Shown here one piece after another: positions 18,668-27,797 of a DNA stretch of 64,000 bases. The notes beneath the pieces are model-generated. The model was not told the origin of the DNA. It did no database searches and saw nothing but the letters and a program-made list of their open reading frames with translations. Origin of the DNA: Sphingobacterium populi (GTDB lineage: Bacteria; Bacteroidota; Bacteroidia; Sphingobacteriales; Sphingobacteriaceae); the NCBI RefSeq assembly GCF_001586775.1, contig NZ_LQXS01000003.1:496001-560000 (forward strand), in the 5' to 3' direction. Both the position numbers and the translations under genes were made by a program. The first letter of the stretch is position 1; every line of letters starts with the position of its first letter.

Positions 18668-19324
18668 ATGAAGCAGTCATCTCAAGCAGAAAAAATTCTT
18701 TCTCAAATCGCTAAGAATAACACCAAACTGGGAGATTTGCGCGCTATTGCGAAAGAAGTAAAAAAGGATCATAAATTGGCGATGGAGCTGTGGGCAGCAA
18801 TGCATGTGCACGCGCGACATCTTGCTATTTTGATTATGGATAAAAAGCAGCTGAGCGAAGGTGTTGTTGACCGACTAATTCAGGATATGGATGAAAATAC
18901 TGCTAGCGAAAGGCTTCATCTGATCGATTGGTTGTTTGCAAATCAGCTTGCCAAAGAAAAAAAGACCATCACGATGATAGAAAATTGGCAAAATAGTCCG
19001 TCTTCTTTAAAGAGGCGCACGTATTACTATTATCAAACGCGTTTGCGCTGGGTTGGCCAGGTGCCACCGCCAAATAGCGAAGCTTTGCTTTCAACAATTG
19101 AAAAAGAAATTCAAGAAGAAGTCCCCGAAGTGCAGTGGATGATGAATTTTACCGCTGGGCAGATCGGGATTTTCGAAGAGAAATATCGCCAACGTTGTAT
19201 TGAACTCGGAGAACGCACCGGCTTGTATAAAGATGAAATGGTCGCTAAGAACTGTACGCCTAGCTATTTGCCACAATTAATCACGATACAAGTCGAAAAA
19301 GAAAAAAACAGAAAGCGCAAGTGA
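18668..19324 (+). CDS. AlkD-like DNA alkylation repair HEAT-repeat protein
   Basis: 218 residues from MKQSSQAEKILSQIAKNN (the ORF extends 51 nt further upstream, but those residues are hydrophobic and unlike the family). It is all-helical, with LRAIAKEVKKDHKLAMELWAAMHVHARHLAILIMD followed by a Trp/Tyr-rich middle and the terminal RCIELGERTGLYKDE...NCTPSYLPQLI, typical of the AlkD-type alkylation repair family. AlkD excises bulky alkylated purines. Catalytic assignment here is by family only. Confidence 0.7.
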   Translation: MKQSSQAEKILSQIAKNNTKLGDLRAIAKEVKKDHKLAMELWAAMHVHARHLAILIMDKKQLSEGVVDRLIQDMDENTASERLHLIDWLFANQLAKEKKTITMIENWQNSPSSLKRRTYYYYQTRLRWVGQVPPPNSEALLSTIEKEIQEEVPEVQWMMNFTAGQIGIFEEKYRQRCIELGERTGLYKDEMVAKNCTPSYLPQLITIQVEKEKNRKRK

Positions 19325-19406
19325 TTCCCAAAGGTTGCTTCCCAACAGATGTTTTGGTAAGTTTAGAGTAATATTGCTTGGCAATATCACTCTAAACAGT
19401 TTATAC
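19325..19406. repeat. Long imperfect hairpin in a gene-less stretch
   Basis: Arms GTTTAGAGTAATATTGC (19361-19377) and GCAATATCACTCTAAAC (19381-19397) pair over 17 bp with one mismatch and a 3-nt loop. No strong T run follows on either strand, so it is not a classic terminator. It lies between the AlkD-like gene and a minus-strand gene remnant. Confidence 0.6.
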
Positions 19407-19562
19407 TTATTTTGTTGCGACGATCATCATATGAGGACTAAACGGTAATAGAAATTCCATGTCCGCTGTCAATGATAAATGTTCTGTCAGTACGGTTTTC
19501 AATTCGCTTTTACATATTTCGAAAAAGCCCTGCTTAAAGATTAGCCCGGCAAATGCAAGCAT
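19407..19562 (-). pseudogene. Short ORF, probable 3' remnant of a lost gene
   Basis: A 51-codon minus-strand frame, MLAFAGLIFKQGFFEICKSE onward, ending in EFLLPFSPHMMIVATK and a stop. Reading upstream adds only TNVVVRIFYS before an in-frame stop. The composition looks like real protein (a helix, then beta-strand residues near the end, as in the C-termini of some SAM-dependent methyltransferases), but I cannot name it. It may be a decayed gene or a small protein. 19325-19705 holds nothing else. Confidence 0.3.
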
Positions 19563-19705
19563 TGAGTAGAATATCCTCACTACAACGTTGGTTTATCTGT
19601 TAAGAAATATTTTTTCAAATAAATATCAGTGATTTGGGACTTTTTAGTATTTTTAGATGCATCTAGCATGCTACGAGATCTGGATAAACTTAAGGAAATT
19701 GATTC

Positions 19706-20116
19706 ATGGAAAAAATAATCGCTTTGCTGCTCGCTTTTGCCGCTATATCGCAGGGTCTGTACGCGCAAGAAACCTCGTGTCAATTATCTAGCCATGTGCT
19801 AGATATTAACGCTGGGCGACCGGCACAAGATATTAAAATTACTTTGTCCAAGAAGGATCAAGCTGACAATTGGAATATCATTGATGAAAAAATCACGAAC
19901 AGCAAAGGCCGAATAGATGATTTCCTGCCGAAAGACGGCAAAGATACGAACGGTGTATACAAATTGACCTTCCACACTCAACCATACTTCAAAGCACTCA
20001 ACCAACGATCATTCTATCCTTTTATAGAAGTTGTGTTTGAGCTCTTGGATCAAGAGCATTATCATGTGCCTATTACCTTGTCGCCATTCGGATATTCCAC
20101 TTATAGAGGTAATTGA
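19706..20116 (+). CDS. uraH: Exported 5-hydroxyisourate hydrolase (transthyretin-like)
   Basis: 136 residues: a Sec signal peptide (to about residue 20, ...GLYA-QE), then a transthyretin-related protein. The HIU hydrolase N-terminal motif SSHVLDINAGRPA supplies the expected His30 and Arg38. The C-terminal half has EHYHVPITLSPFGYSTYRGN. The enzyme hydrolyses 5-hydroxyisourate to OHCU in uric acid breakdown. Two oddities: the signature C-terminal YRGS is YRGN here, and the signal peptide puts it in the periplasm. No urate oxidase or OHCU decarboxylase is near. Confidence 0.88.
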   Translation: MEKIIALLLAFAAISQGLYAQETSCQLSSHVLDINAGRPAQDIKITLSKKDQADNWNIIDEKITNSKGRIDDFLPKDGKDTNGVYKLTFHTQPYFKALNQRSFYPFIEVVFELLDQEHYHVPITLSPFGYSTYRGN

Positions 20117-20313
20117 GATAGCACAAAATATACTAAGCTACCAATTTGTAGAGATGGTGATTAGCATGTGACTTGTTTTAATTAGCCATTGCGCAACTGC
20201 GTGTGCCAAGTCTTGAAACTTTATGTGTATTTTTAGCGCACCAAGGCAAGGTTTATAGAGCAACTTATAGAATATATATCTAAGACCGTATTGCTGATGA
20301 CTAAAGCTAAATT

Positions 20314-21828
20314 ATGAGAAATTATACGATCCTGATTTGCTTCATTGTCTTCAAGGTGGTACTTCAGTATACGTTGATCGGGCCTGAATATGACTTACAA
20401 CGTGATGAATTTTTGCATCTTGATCAGGCAAATCATTTAGCGTGGGGCTATACTTCAGTACCACCTGTAACCTCGTGGATATCTTACTTTATCAAGTTGC
20501 TCGGAAATACTGTTTTTTGGGTTAAGTTTTTTCCTGCTCTTTTTGGAGCACTTACGATGGTGGTGGTATGGAAGACAATTGAAGTTTTGAAGGGAGATTT
20601 TTTTGCGCTGATTTTAGGAGCAAGCTGTATTACATTTTCGGTTTTGTTGCGCCTGAACACGCTTTACCAGCCCAACTCGTTGGATGTACTATGTTGGACG
20701 ACCTTTTATTTTTTTCTGATAAAATATCTCCATCGGCGGCAGGCAAAGTGGATGTATCTACTTGCAATTACATTTGCTATAGGTTTCCTAAATAAATACA
20801 ATATTGCTTTTTTGATTTTAGGTATCGTGCCCGCTGCCATTATCAGTGGAGAGCGAAAGATATGGACCGACCGTAGCTTATATATCGGTGTCGCACTTGC
20901 GTTTGTGTTGATTTTACCCAACCTGATCTGGCAGTACAATCATGATTTTCCTGTGTTTCATCATCTCAAAGAGCTTGCCGATACGCATCTCGTGCATGTA
21001 AGTAGATGGAGTTTTGCCCGTTCACAGCTTTTATTTTTCCCAATTACCTTTCCAATCATTATAATTGGTTTATATGCTTTAATGCGCTATCCTGACTTTC
21101 AGAAATATCAATTATACTTATGGTCATTTTTACTGACCATCTTTATTTTTCTGTTCTTTAAAGCCAAAGACTATTATGCCATAGGGCTTTATCCTATTTA
21201 TTTTGCTTTCGGTTCGGTCTATATTTCTTCTCTACTCCCGCGAAGAGCGAGTACAGCAATTCGTGCGATATTGATCGCTCTTCCTATCATTGGTTTTATT
21301 CCTATGTATCAGCTAGCTTTTCCTAATAAGAGTCCAGATTACATCACGCAACATCCTGCACCATACAGGGCGTTTGGATTGCTCACTTGGGAAGACGGAA
21401 AGGAGCATTCACTTCCTCAGGATTTTGCTGATATGCTGGGCTGGAAAGAACTGGCCCGCATGGTGGATAGTGTGTATGCCAACATTCCGAATTCTAGAAA
21501 TACACTTGTGCTTTGTGATAATTATGGACAGGCTGGAGCGATTAATTACTACTCAAGAAAAGGAATACGCGCTGTATCTTTCAATGCTGATTACCTTCAT
21601 TGGTTTGATTTTTCCGTACCCTACTACAATCTCATTCGAGTAGGGAGTGGGAGAGAAAGCGATCAAGAGATGGCAAAGACTGCCCCATATTTTCGGCAAG
21701 CAATGTATGTAGGATCTATCACCAATCGGCACGCAAGAGAGTTTGGAACCGCGATTCTTTGCTTTATTGAGGCGAAGATCGATGTCAATAAGCAACTGCA
21801 AGCAGAAATTAATGCCCAGAAAAGATAA
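20314..21828 (+). CDS. GT39-type membrane glycosyltransferase (ArnT/PMT superfamily)
   Basis: 504 residues with roughly nine or ten TM helices in the first 340 and a soluble C-terminal domain. The first periplasmic loop has EYDLQRDEFLHLDQANHLAWGY, matching the DxxxDE-type catalytic loop of GT-C enzymes. PPVTSW follows, as in PMT_2 proteins. It probably transfers a lipid-linked sugar to lipid or protein. Acceptor unknown; no sugar-carrier genes are adjacent. Confidence 0.85.
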   Translation: MRNYTILICFIVFKVVLQYTLIGPEYDLQRDEFLHLDQANHLAWGYTSVPPVTSWISYFIKLLGNTVFWVKFFPALFGALTMVVVWKTIEVLKGDFFALILGASCITFSVLLRLNTLYQPNSLDVLCWTTFYFFLIKYLHRRQAKWMYLLAITFAIGFLNKYNIAFLILGIVPAAIISGERKIWTDRSLYIGVALAFVLILPNLIWQYNHDFPVFHHLKELADTHLVHVSRWSFARSQLLFFPITFPIIIIGLYALMRYPDFQKYQLYLWSFLLTIFIFLFFKAKDYYAIGLYPIYFAFGSVYISSLLPRRASTAIRAILIALPIIGFIPMYQLAFPNKSPDYITQHPAPYRAFGLLTWEDGKEHSLPQDFADMLGWKELARMVDSVYANIPNSRNTLVLCDNYGQAGAINYYSRKGIRAVSFNADYLHWFDFSVPYYNLIRVGSGRESDQEMAKTAPYFRQAMYVGSITNRHAREFGTAILCFIEAKIDVNKQLQAEINAQKR

Positions 21829-21923
21829 ATTTTTATTAAGTTGAATTATTGAAGGTATTTCGTTCGACAGAGAATAAGCCGACTAAACTGTTTTGCCTGC
21901 TATTTGCTTAATCTGTTGCGATA

Positions 21924-22544
21924 TTATCTTTTGAAGGGTTTTATCGCTGTGATGGTTATCCCTACGAAGCAATCATCCATGCAATCTTTACGACTGAAGC
22001 CAGCAATGGAGATCATACCATCATGTTTTGCTTCGAAAGATGTGTGGACATCTTGATGGTGTGCCAACCACTGATTTTTTGCCAACTCGTAAACCTCATC
22101 TAATGTTATGAGGTTAGAAGCCACACTGGATTTCTGTGAGCCTAGATTATGTTCGTCTTCTTGCCACTCCAATATTTGCAGTAATTCTTCTGGAGTAAAT
22201 GAATTATAAGTCCCCTCAAGATCATTGTATGAGTTTATGATCTCTGCAACTGTTTGAATCGTCCAACCGCCGTCAGGCCTTTGGAAATCATTAAATTTAC
22301 TATAATGAAAATCTCTCTGAATGATACGTCCCTGCAATACGGTGATGGTCGTGTTCCAAGAAGATCCCGTCCATGTACTATTACTTACACTATAGGTATA
22401 GGAGTTATTGCTCTGCTGTTTAAATACGTGCCATGCATCATAGCTCCGATTAAAATCGTTTTCAAATTCAAACTCGCTTTTTGTGCAAGCACTTTGAAAT
22501 AATAAGAAAAGTAGCAATAAGAGGTTAAGCACATTATTTTTCAT
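21924..22544 (-). CDS. Hypothetical lipoprotein
   Basis: 206 residues with an SPII signal: hydrophobic NLLLLLFLLF, then lipobox QSAC at about residue 20. The mature part begins with an Asp/Asn/Phe-rich segment and contains NSYTYSVSNSTWTGSSWNTT, with beta-rich and Trp-rich content like DUF6174-type secreted proteins. I do not recognise it firmly. A Cys pair near the end (KDCMDDCF) may form a disulfide. Likely faces the periplasm or cell surface. Confidence 0.7.
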   Translation of the reverse strand: MKNNVLNLLLLLFLLFQSACTKSEFEFENDFNRSYDAWHVFKQQSNNSYTYSVSNSTWTGSSWNTTITVLQGRIIQRDFHYSKFNDFQRPDGGWTIQTVAEIINSYNDLEGTYNSFTPEELLQILEWQEDEHNLGSQKSSVASNLITLDEVYELAKNQWLAHHQDVHTSFEAKHDGMISIAGFSRKDCMDDCFVGITITAIKPFKR

Positions 22545-22646
22545 AGTTCGATTCTCACTTGGTTTCCTTTACAGAACGAGGATGAAATACAAAAAGCTAC
22601 TTGGCTACACGATATTGTTTGATATTTACGATATCCGAATTTGCGA

Positions 22647-23996
22647 TTAATACACAATAGTGCCTTGATGTATTAACGATTTGACCGGAGAAATACGTGA
22701 CACTGCTTCAGCAGAGCAACTTGCATCTACTAAGACGATATTCGCTTCATCACCTACCTTAGGCCATTGTTGTTTACCGCTGTCATCTAATGGCAATACG
22801 TTTCCTGTGGCTAGTTTCAAACTTCTTGAAAGTAAGAATTCGGTCGAATAGTTATAGAGTTGAGCCATAACGTTGGCCTTTTGCAGCACACTACCGCTTC
22901 CGAAAGTGCTCCAATGATCAATAATACTATCATTTCCTGCTAGTACTTCAACTTGGTGCTTGTACAGTGTTGGAATGGGCATTACGAGCTTACCAAATGG
23001 AATAGTTGAAACTATGCCGATGCCTGCAGCTCCAAGTTGTTCGGCAATAGCTTCCTGCTTTGCTGGTTCAAGCTTGCCTAATACAAAACAGTGGCTTAAG
23101 TACGTTTTGCGGCTCAAGCTTGGGTTTTCCATTACTTTTTGGATGAGGTACTCCACAGTTTTTAATCCGGATTCTCCAGATTCATGCAAATGTATGTCGA
23201 TACCCTTATTATTATCCAGTGCCAATTGTATGGTAAAGTCCATGGTTTTTTCGATGGATCCATCCAGCGTATAAGGATCTACACCACCAATAAAATCGAT
23301 GTCCATTTGTGCGGCTTCCTTCATGTACGGTGCAGAGTCGGTATAAAAAACGCCGTGCTGTGGAAAGGCAACCAATTCTGCTCCAAAGCCATTTTTCTTA
23401 GTCTCTAACGCCTTTTGAAGGTTTGTGAGTGACTGTAGCTTGGACGTTGGTTCAATGTTCACGTGGCTTCTGGCAAAAGACGTACCTTTTGACTGAAGCA
23501 ATTCAATTAATTTTTCGGCTCGATGTGTTGATGTTTCTAATAACTCCGGTAAAATCTGTTGCTCTAGAGCGATCATCCCTTTTACACCGCCTGTTCTTTT
23601 ACGAACTGCTTGCCAAGGACCTCCGTAAAAAGTTTTATCCAGATGTATGTGCATGTCTTTGAAAGCCGGAAGCATTAGAAGGCCTTTTCCGTCAATCGCA
23701 TCCGAATCATCGGGGTTATTTGCCGCAATTTTAGTGATTTTTCCGTCGCTAATCGTTACGCAGAATAATGCTGTTTTAGTATGTACAACCTCTTTGTCAT
23801 CGTACTCAAAAGCCGTTTCTAATAATACATTTTTTAATGTATAACTGCCGCTTTTATCTGGGTTCAATCTGTTCTCGGTAGCAAAATTCATAGCGTTCGC
23901 AGTAGCATCTACCAGGCTAGATGTCATCGCTATACCCATAATTCCTAATCCTGATTTTTTTAAAAAATCCAAACGTGATATTTCAGCGTATTTCAT
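22647..23996 (-). CDS. Exported cytosine-deaminase-like amidohydrolase
   Basis: 449 residues from MKYAEISRLDFLKKSGLGIM, a signal resembling a Tat signal but with only one Arg (SRLDFLKKSG). The metal-dependent hydrolase fold shows the cytosine-deaminase residue set: HIHLDKT, Gln in FPQHG, DIHLHE (His plus Glu three residues later), SHCF and GND...DHW. It deaminates or hydrolyses a small ring substrate, judging by family. A close paralogue without the signal lies at 24878. Upstream Met codons (to 24134) would give an unlikely basic leader. Confidence 0.85.
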   Translation of the reverse strand: MKYAEISRLDFLKKSGLGIMGIAMTSSLVDATANAMNFATENRLNPDKSGSYTLKNVLLETAFEYDDKEVVHTKTALFCVTISDGKITKIAANNPDDSDAIDGKGLLMLPAFKDMHIHLDKTFYGGPWQAVRKRTGGVKGMIALEQQILPELLETSTHRAEKLIELLQSKGTSFARSHVNIEPTSKLQSLTNLQKALETKKNGFGAELVAFPQHGVFYTDSAPYMKEAAQMDIDFIGGVDPYTLDGSIEKTMDFTIQLALDNNKGIDIHLHESGESGLKTVEYLIQKVMENPSLSRKTYLSHCFVLGKLEPAKQEAIAEQLGAAGIGIVSTIPFGKLVMPIPTLYKHQVEVLAGNDSIIDHWSTFGSGSVLQKANVMAQLYNYSTEFLLSRSLKLATGNVLPLDDSGKQQWPKVGDEANIVLVDASCSAEAVSRISPVKSLIHQGTIVY

Positions 23997-24209
23997 GTTT
24001 CTTGGCTCTAACTTTACAAAGTTATTTCTTTTAGCTGGGTGGCTTGTGTAAAATTCATTCCATCCCTTGTAGTTATTATTAATTTGGATGTTTTTGAGCG
24101 TCAAGTTGTTGTGATAAATTCTGCAAGACTTCATATAGATTTTTCAACAGTTGGATCATAAACTTGTCGGAACTTTGTGTTGTTCACTTTTTATAAAAAT
24201 AATAGATAT

Positions 24210-24876
24210 ATGAAAATAGCATTTTTTTTTGGTGGCGATGTGGATGTTTTCTTGCGGTGCAAAAGATCATCCCAATTCAGATGAGAATGATATGAGGCAA
24301 GACAATATTATTAATCTTGTAAATAATAATGACATAGCAGGTGTTAAAGGTGCTTTGGAGCGAGGGACTGATGTGAACACGCAAGACGCGAATAGGAGAA
24401 ATCTTGTATTGTTAGCTACAATTAATAAGCAGGAAGAGATGGTAGCTTTGCTTGTGGACAATGGTGCAGATGTTAATATGCAAGCTAATAACCAAGATAG
24501 CCCATTTTTGTATGCGGGCGCTAGTGGACAGACCGAACTAGTACGTTTATTTCTAGCGAATGGTGCTCGATTTGATGTATTTAACCGATATAATGGTACG
24601 GCACTTATTCCTGCATGCGAACGCGGTCATGTCGAAACAGTCAGACTTTTGGTTAATACCGAAAACTATCCGATAGATCACGTGAATCGTTTAGGATGGA
24701 CGGCTCTTATGGAAGCTGTGGTGCTGGGCGATGGTACGCAACCTTTTCAAGAGATTGTTGGACTATTGAAAAACGCCGGAGCAGATTTGCAAATCCCGGA
24801 TAATGGAGGAGTCACAGCTCTAGAACATGCGGCCAAAAGAGGTTATACAGAAATTGTGGAAATACTAAGTAAGTAA
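24210..24876 (+). pseudogene. Ankyrin-repeat lipoprotein, reading frame broken at a T tract
   Basis: The ankyrin part reads cleanly from about 24238 to the stop at 24876, with about five repeats (for example TALMEAVVLGD, TALEHAAKRGYTEIVEIL). An ATG at 24210 starts MKIAFF, but a run of nine T (24222-24230) puts it out of frame. With eight T it becomes MKIAFFLVAMWMFSCGAKDH, a textbook lipoprotein signal with lipobox MFSC, and a 221-residue protein. As written, translation could start only at TTG 24229 or ATG 24238, without a proper signal. It could be a sequencing slip, a mutation or slippage control. It ends 1 nt before the next amidohydrolase gene, so they form an operon. Confidence 0.75.
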
Positions 24877-24877
24877 A

Positions 24878-26083
24878 ATGGAGGGAAAGTATCTCTTAAA
24901 AAACGTACTACTCGAAGTGGGGTTTGAGTATGCTAATGATGATGTGGTGAAGACCAAAACCGATCTATTCTGCGTAGAGATAGAACACGGAAAAATTACT
25001 AATATTATGCCTAATCAACCAACTGCTGATGCGGTTGATGCGCAAGGGAACTTAATGTTGCCTGCTTTTAAAGATATGCATGCTCATCTGGACAAAATGC
25101 TTTTTGGATTGCCGTGGCAAGCAGTATCTGCTACGCGCAAGTCCGTAAAAGATATGATCGCCTATGAGCAGAAAATGATACCGACGTGGTTGCAAACTTC
25201 TGTTGAACGGACAGAAATGATGATAGATTTTCTACAAAGCTACGGAACGGACTTTGCTCGCTCACATTTCAATGTTGATCCTACCTCAGGATTTGAATCG
25301 TTAAAAAATCTTGAGCTAGCTTTATCTAATAAACAGCAAACTTTTGGTTCTGAGTTAGTAGCTTTTCCGCAGCATGGTATATTTTATACAGATACCTTGC
25401 CGCTCCTGAAAGAAGTTGCGCAGATGGACATCGACTTTATTGGCGGTGTAGATCCGTATACATTAGATGGTTCGGTCGAAAAAGGCATGGATGTAATAAC
25501 TCAACTGGCCGTGGATAATGATAAAGGTATCGATATACATCTGCATGAAATGGGCGATAGTGGCATGCAGACGATCGATTTTCTGATCGCACGAACATTA
25601 GAAAATCCTCAGTTGAAAGGTCGCTCTTTTGTAAGTCATGCATTTGCGTTGAGTCGATTAGATGAGCGTGAAATTACACTAGTGGCAGAGCGTCTTGCCG
25701 AAGCTGAAGTTGGAATCGTGTCGTCGGTACCATTTGGAGATATTATCATGCCTATTCCTACACTTCGGAAACATGGTGTGCAAGTGTTGATCGGAAATGA
25801 TAATATACAAGATCATTGGAACACCTTCGGGTCGGGTAGTATGCTTCAAAAAGCAAAATTGATCGCAGAATTGTATGGATATTCAACAGAGTGGCAACTT
25901 TCAAGGGTGTTGGCTTTTGCTACCTATAACGTATTACCATTAGATGATAACGGTGATCAGCAATGGCCTAAGGTAGGTGATGATGCAAGTGTGGTATTTG
26001 TAGCGGCTACGTGCTCTGCAGAGGCTGTCTCTCGAATCTCATCAGTGAAATCGTTGATACACAAAGGTACTGTCGTGTTTTAA
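24878..26083 (+). CDS. Cytosolic cytosine-deaminase-like amidohydrolase, paralogue of the 22647 gene
   Basis: 401 residues, collinear with the exported paralogue at 22647-23996 but starting directly at MEGKYLLKNVLLEVGFEY with no signal peptide. It has the same metal and catalytic set: HAHLDKM, FPQHG, DIHLHE, SHAF and GND...DHW. By my count 37 of the last 49 residues are identical between the two. Start at 24878 follows the ankyrin stop by one base, so it is translationally linked to it. The substrate is unknown; cytosine, isoguanine, or other cyclic amidine hydrolysis is possible. Confidence 0.87.
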   Translation: MEGKYLLKNVLLEVGFEYANDDVVKTKTDLFCVEIEHGKITNIMPNQPTADAVDAQGNLMLPAFKDMHAHLDKMLFGLPWQAVSATRKSVKDMIAYEQKMIPTWLQTSVERTEMMIDFLQSYGTDFARSHFNVDPTSGFESLKNLELALSNKQQTFGSELVAFPQHGIFYTDTLPLLKEVAQMDIDFIGGVDPYTLDGSVEKGMDVITQLAVDNDKGIDIHLHEMGDSGMQTIDFLIARTLENPQLKGRSFVSHAFALSRLDEREITLVAERLAEAEVGIVSSVPFGDIIMPIPTLRKHGVQVLIGNDNIQDHWNTFGSGSMLQKAKLIAELYGYSTEWQLSRVLAFATYNVLPLDDNGDQQWPKVGDDASVVFVAATCSAEAVSRISSVKSLIHKGTVVF

Positions 26084-26304
26084 TACAACCCATAAGTCAT
26101 TACACATTTTACCGCGAATCTTTAAAAATGGGTGCCAATATTTTAAGGAATTATCTGCGATTTTCAGAAAAGCTATTGCATCAAAAAAGGTCGCTCAAGT
26201 AATCCAGAATTCTATTTTTGATAAATTATTCAATAATTGTGATAAAATCATCAAGTCTTTTTATTTAATGTTATATACTTTTGGTTAAACAAATATCATT
26301 AATT

Positions 26305-26784
26305 ATGAAATATTTAAGTAATTCGGCTGTTTTAATTTTTCTGCTAGTATGCGGCGCATTAGTAAGTAGTTGCAGTAGCGATGACGTCAATCTGGAAAAT
26401 ATATTGACTCCAAGTCAGATTCTTGCTAGTACACCTTGGGAAACGACAGGTGCTCGAGATAATCAAGGCAGAGTTGTTCCGTTAACTGATCCACGTGTAG
26501 ATGAGTATACAGGTTTTGCCTATTTTAGATTAAATGGGACATTCGATTTGTATTTCCCTGATCTAACTCCAAAGTTGCAGGGTGACTGGACAGTACCTGC
26601 TGATGGTAGTACACGTACAGTGGTAGCCAGAGACGATGCGGGCACTGTATTATTTACGAGAGTTGTGGATATTTTGACACTGACTAGACAAGAGTTCACG
26701 TACAGAATTGTTCCAGATGAAGCAAATCCTACAGTTTTTTACGATATTATCCACACACCAACAGATCAGGAGGAGCCTAGATAA
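26305..26784 (+). CDS. DUF4822-like lipoprotein
   Basis: 159 residues from MKYLSNSAVLIFLLVCGALV, with lipobox VSSC and then SSDD. The mature domain starts with LTPSQILASTPWETTGARD and includes GFAYFRLNGTFDLYF, KLQGDWTVPADGSTRTV, and a terminal DIIHTPTDQEEP. This matches what I recall of DUF4822 secreted proteins of Bacteroidota. Function unknown. An in-frame start 24 nt upstream is less likely because it lengthens the n-region. Confidence 0.75.
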   Translation: MKYLSNSAVLIFLLVCGALVSSCSSDDVNLENILTPSQILASTPWETTGARDNQGRVVPLTDPRVDEYTGFAYFRLNGTFDLYFPDLTPKLQGDWTVPADGSTRTVVARDDAGTVLFTRVVDILTLTRQEFTYRIVPDEANPTVFYDIIHTPTDQEEPR

Positions 26785-26922
26785 CGATTTTTTTTTCTAA
26801 CAAATAGTCTTACTATATTTAGAAGAGAATAATGATGGAGGTAGTGACTTAACTGAGAATTTTATTCTGGTTAAGTCACTATTTCTATTATTCACGTATT
26901 ATTAGAATGAAAAAACAATATC

Positions 26923-27792
26923 GTGCTTGTAAATAATCAAAATATGTATTTTCCTGTGCTTGGTATTCATGAGTTCAGAAGCGGGCAAACTGCTGGTCGC
27001 AAAGAATTGCTTTATAATGAACTGCACGGAGAAAGGCATATTTCGAGACCACATAAGCATGATTTTTTTATTATCATTCTATTTGATCAAGGGAAGGGAG
27101 TTCATACTATTGATTTTCAAGAGTATCCCATTTCCAATCGAGAAATACATCTTCTATTTCCGGATCAAGTACATACTTGGCAGATGGAGCCTGCCACGAC
27201 TGGCTATCAGTTGATGATTGATCAGCCCTATTTTGATAGGTTTTCTACTTTTCTGCGCTTTTCGTCAAGCAATTACATTAATCATCCGATTATTCCACTG
27301 TCAGACAAAAGTTTTGAGTTGCTACATTACGAGTTTACAGCCATTAAGCACGAATTGGAGGCAACCTCATCTCTTTCTGAAGTGATCAGCGCGCGTGCTG
27401 CCGTGATTGCCGCTATTGTTAGTAAGGCTGCAGAGTTGGTATTTACTGATGCGAAGGTATTTCAATCGAATCCTCGCCTAGCGAAGTTTACAACTTTAAT
27501 TGATCGGGAGTTTAAACAGCAAAAACAGGTGTCTTATTATGCGGATATCCTCAACATATCGCCTAATTATCTGAATATCCTTTGCAAAAAAAGTTTAAAT
27601 GTTTCTGCTACGCAATTAATTCAGCAGCGCATCTTGCTTGAGGCCAAGCGACTACTACAAGCGACGGATCTCTCGATTAAGGAAATTGCTTTTGAGCTCG
27701 GATTTGTAGATCATGCGTACTTTTCCAATTTTTTCAAAAATCAGACACGGTTAACTCCCACAGGTTTTCGGGAGCAGCAACAATTCACTTGA
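26923..27792 (+). CDS. AraC-family transcriptional regulator
   Basis: 289 residues. The N-terminal cupin-like sensor has HISRPHKHDFFIIILFDQGKG and IHLLFPDQVHTW, with a His pair as in AraC-type barrels. The C-terminal two-HTH domain has YYADILNISPNYLNILCKKS and IKEIAFELGFVDHAYFSNFFKNQTRLTP. GTG at 26923 or ATG at 26944 could be the start. Ligand and targets are unknown; it could regulate the convergent hydrolase at 27798 or genes elsewhere. Confidence 0.92.
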   Translation: MLVNNQNMYFPVLGIHEFRSGQTAGRKELLYNELHGERHISRPHKHDFFIIILFDQGKGVHTIDFQEYPISNREIHLLFPDQVHTWQMEPATTGYQLMIDQPYFDRFSTFLRFSSSNYINHPIIPLSDKSFELLHYEFTAIKHELEATSSLSEVISARAAVIAAIVSKAAELVFTDAKVFQSNPRLAKFTTLIDREFKQQKQVSYYADILNISPNYLNILCKKSLNVSATQLIQQRILLEAKRLLQATDLSIKEIAFELGFVDHAYFSNFFKNQTRLTPTGFREQQQFT

Positions 27793-27797
27793 TTTGC

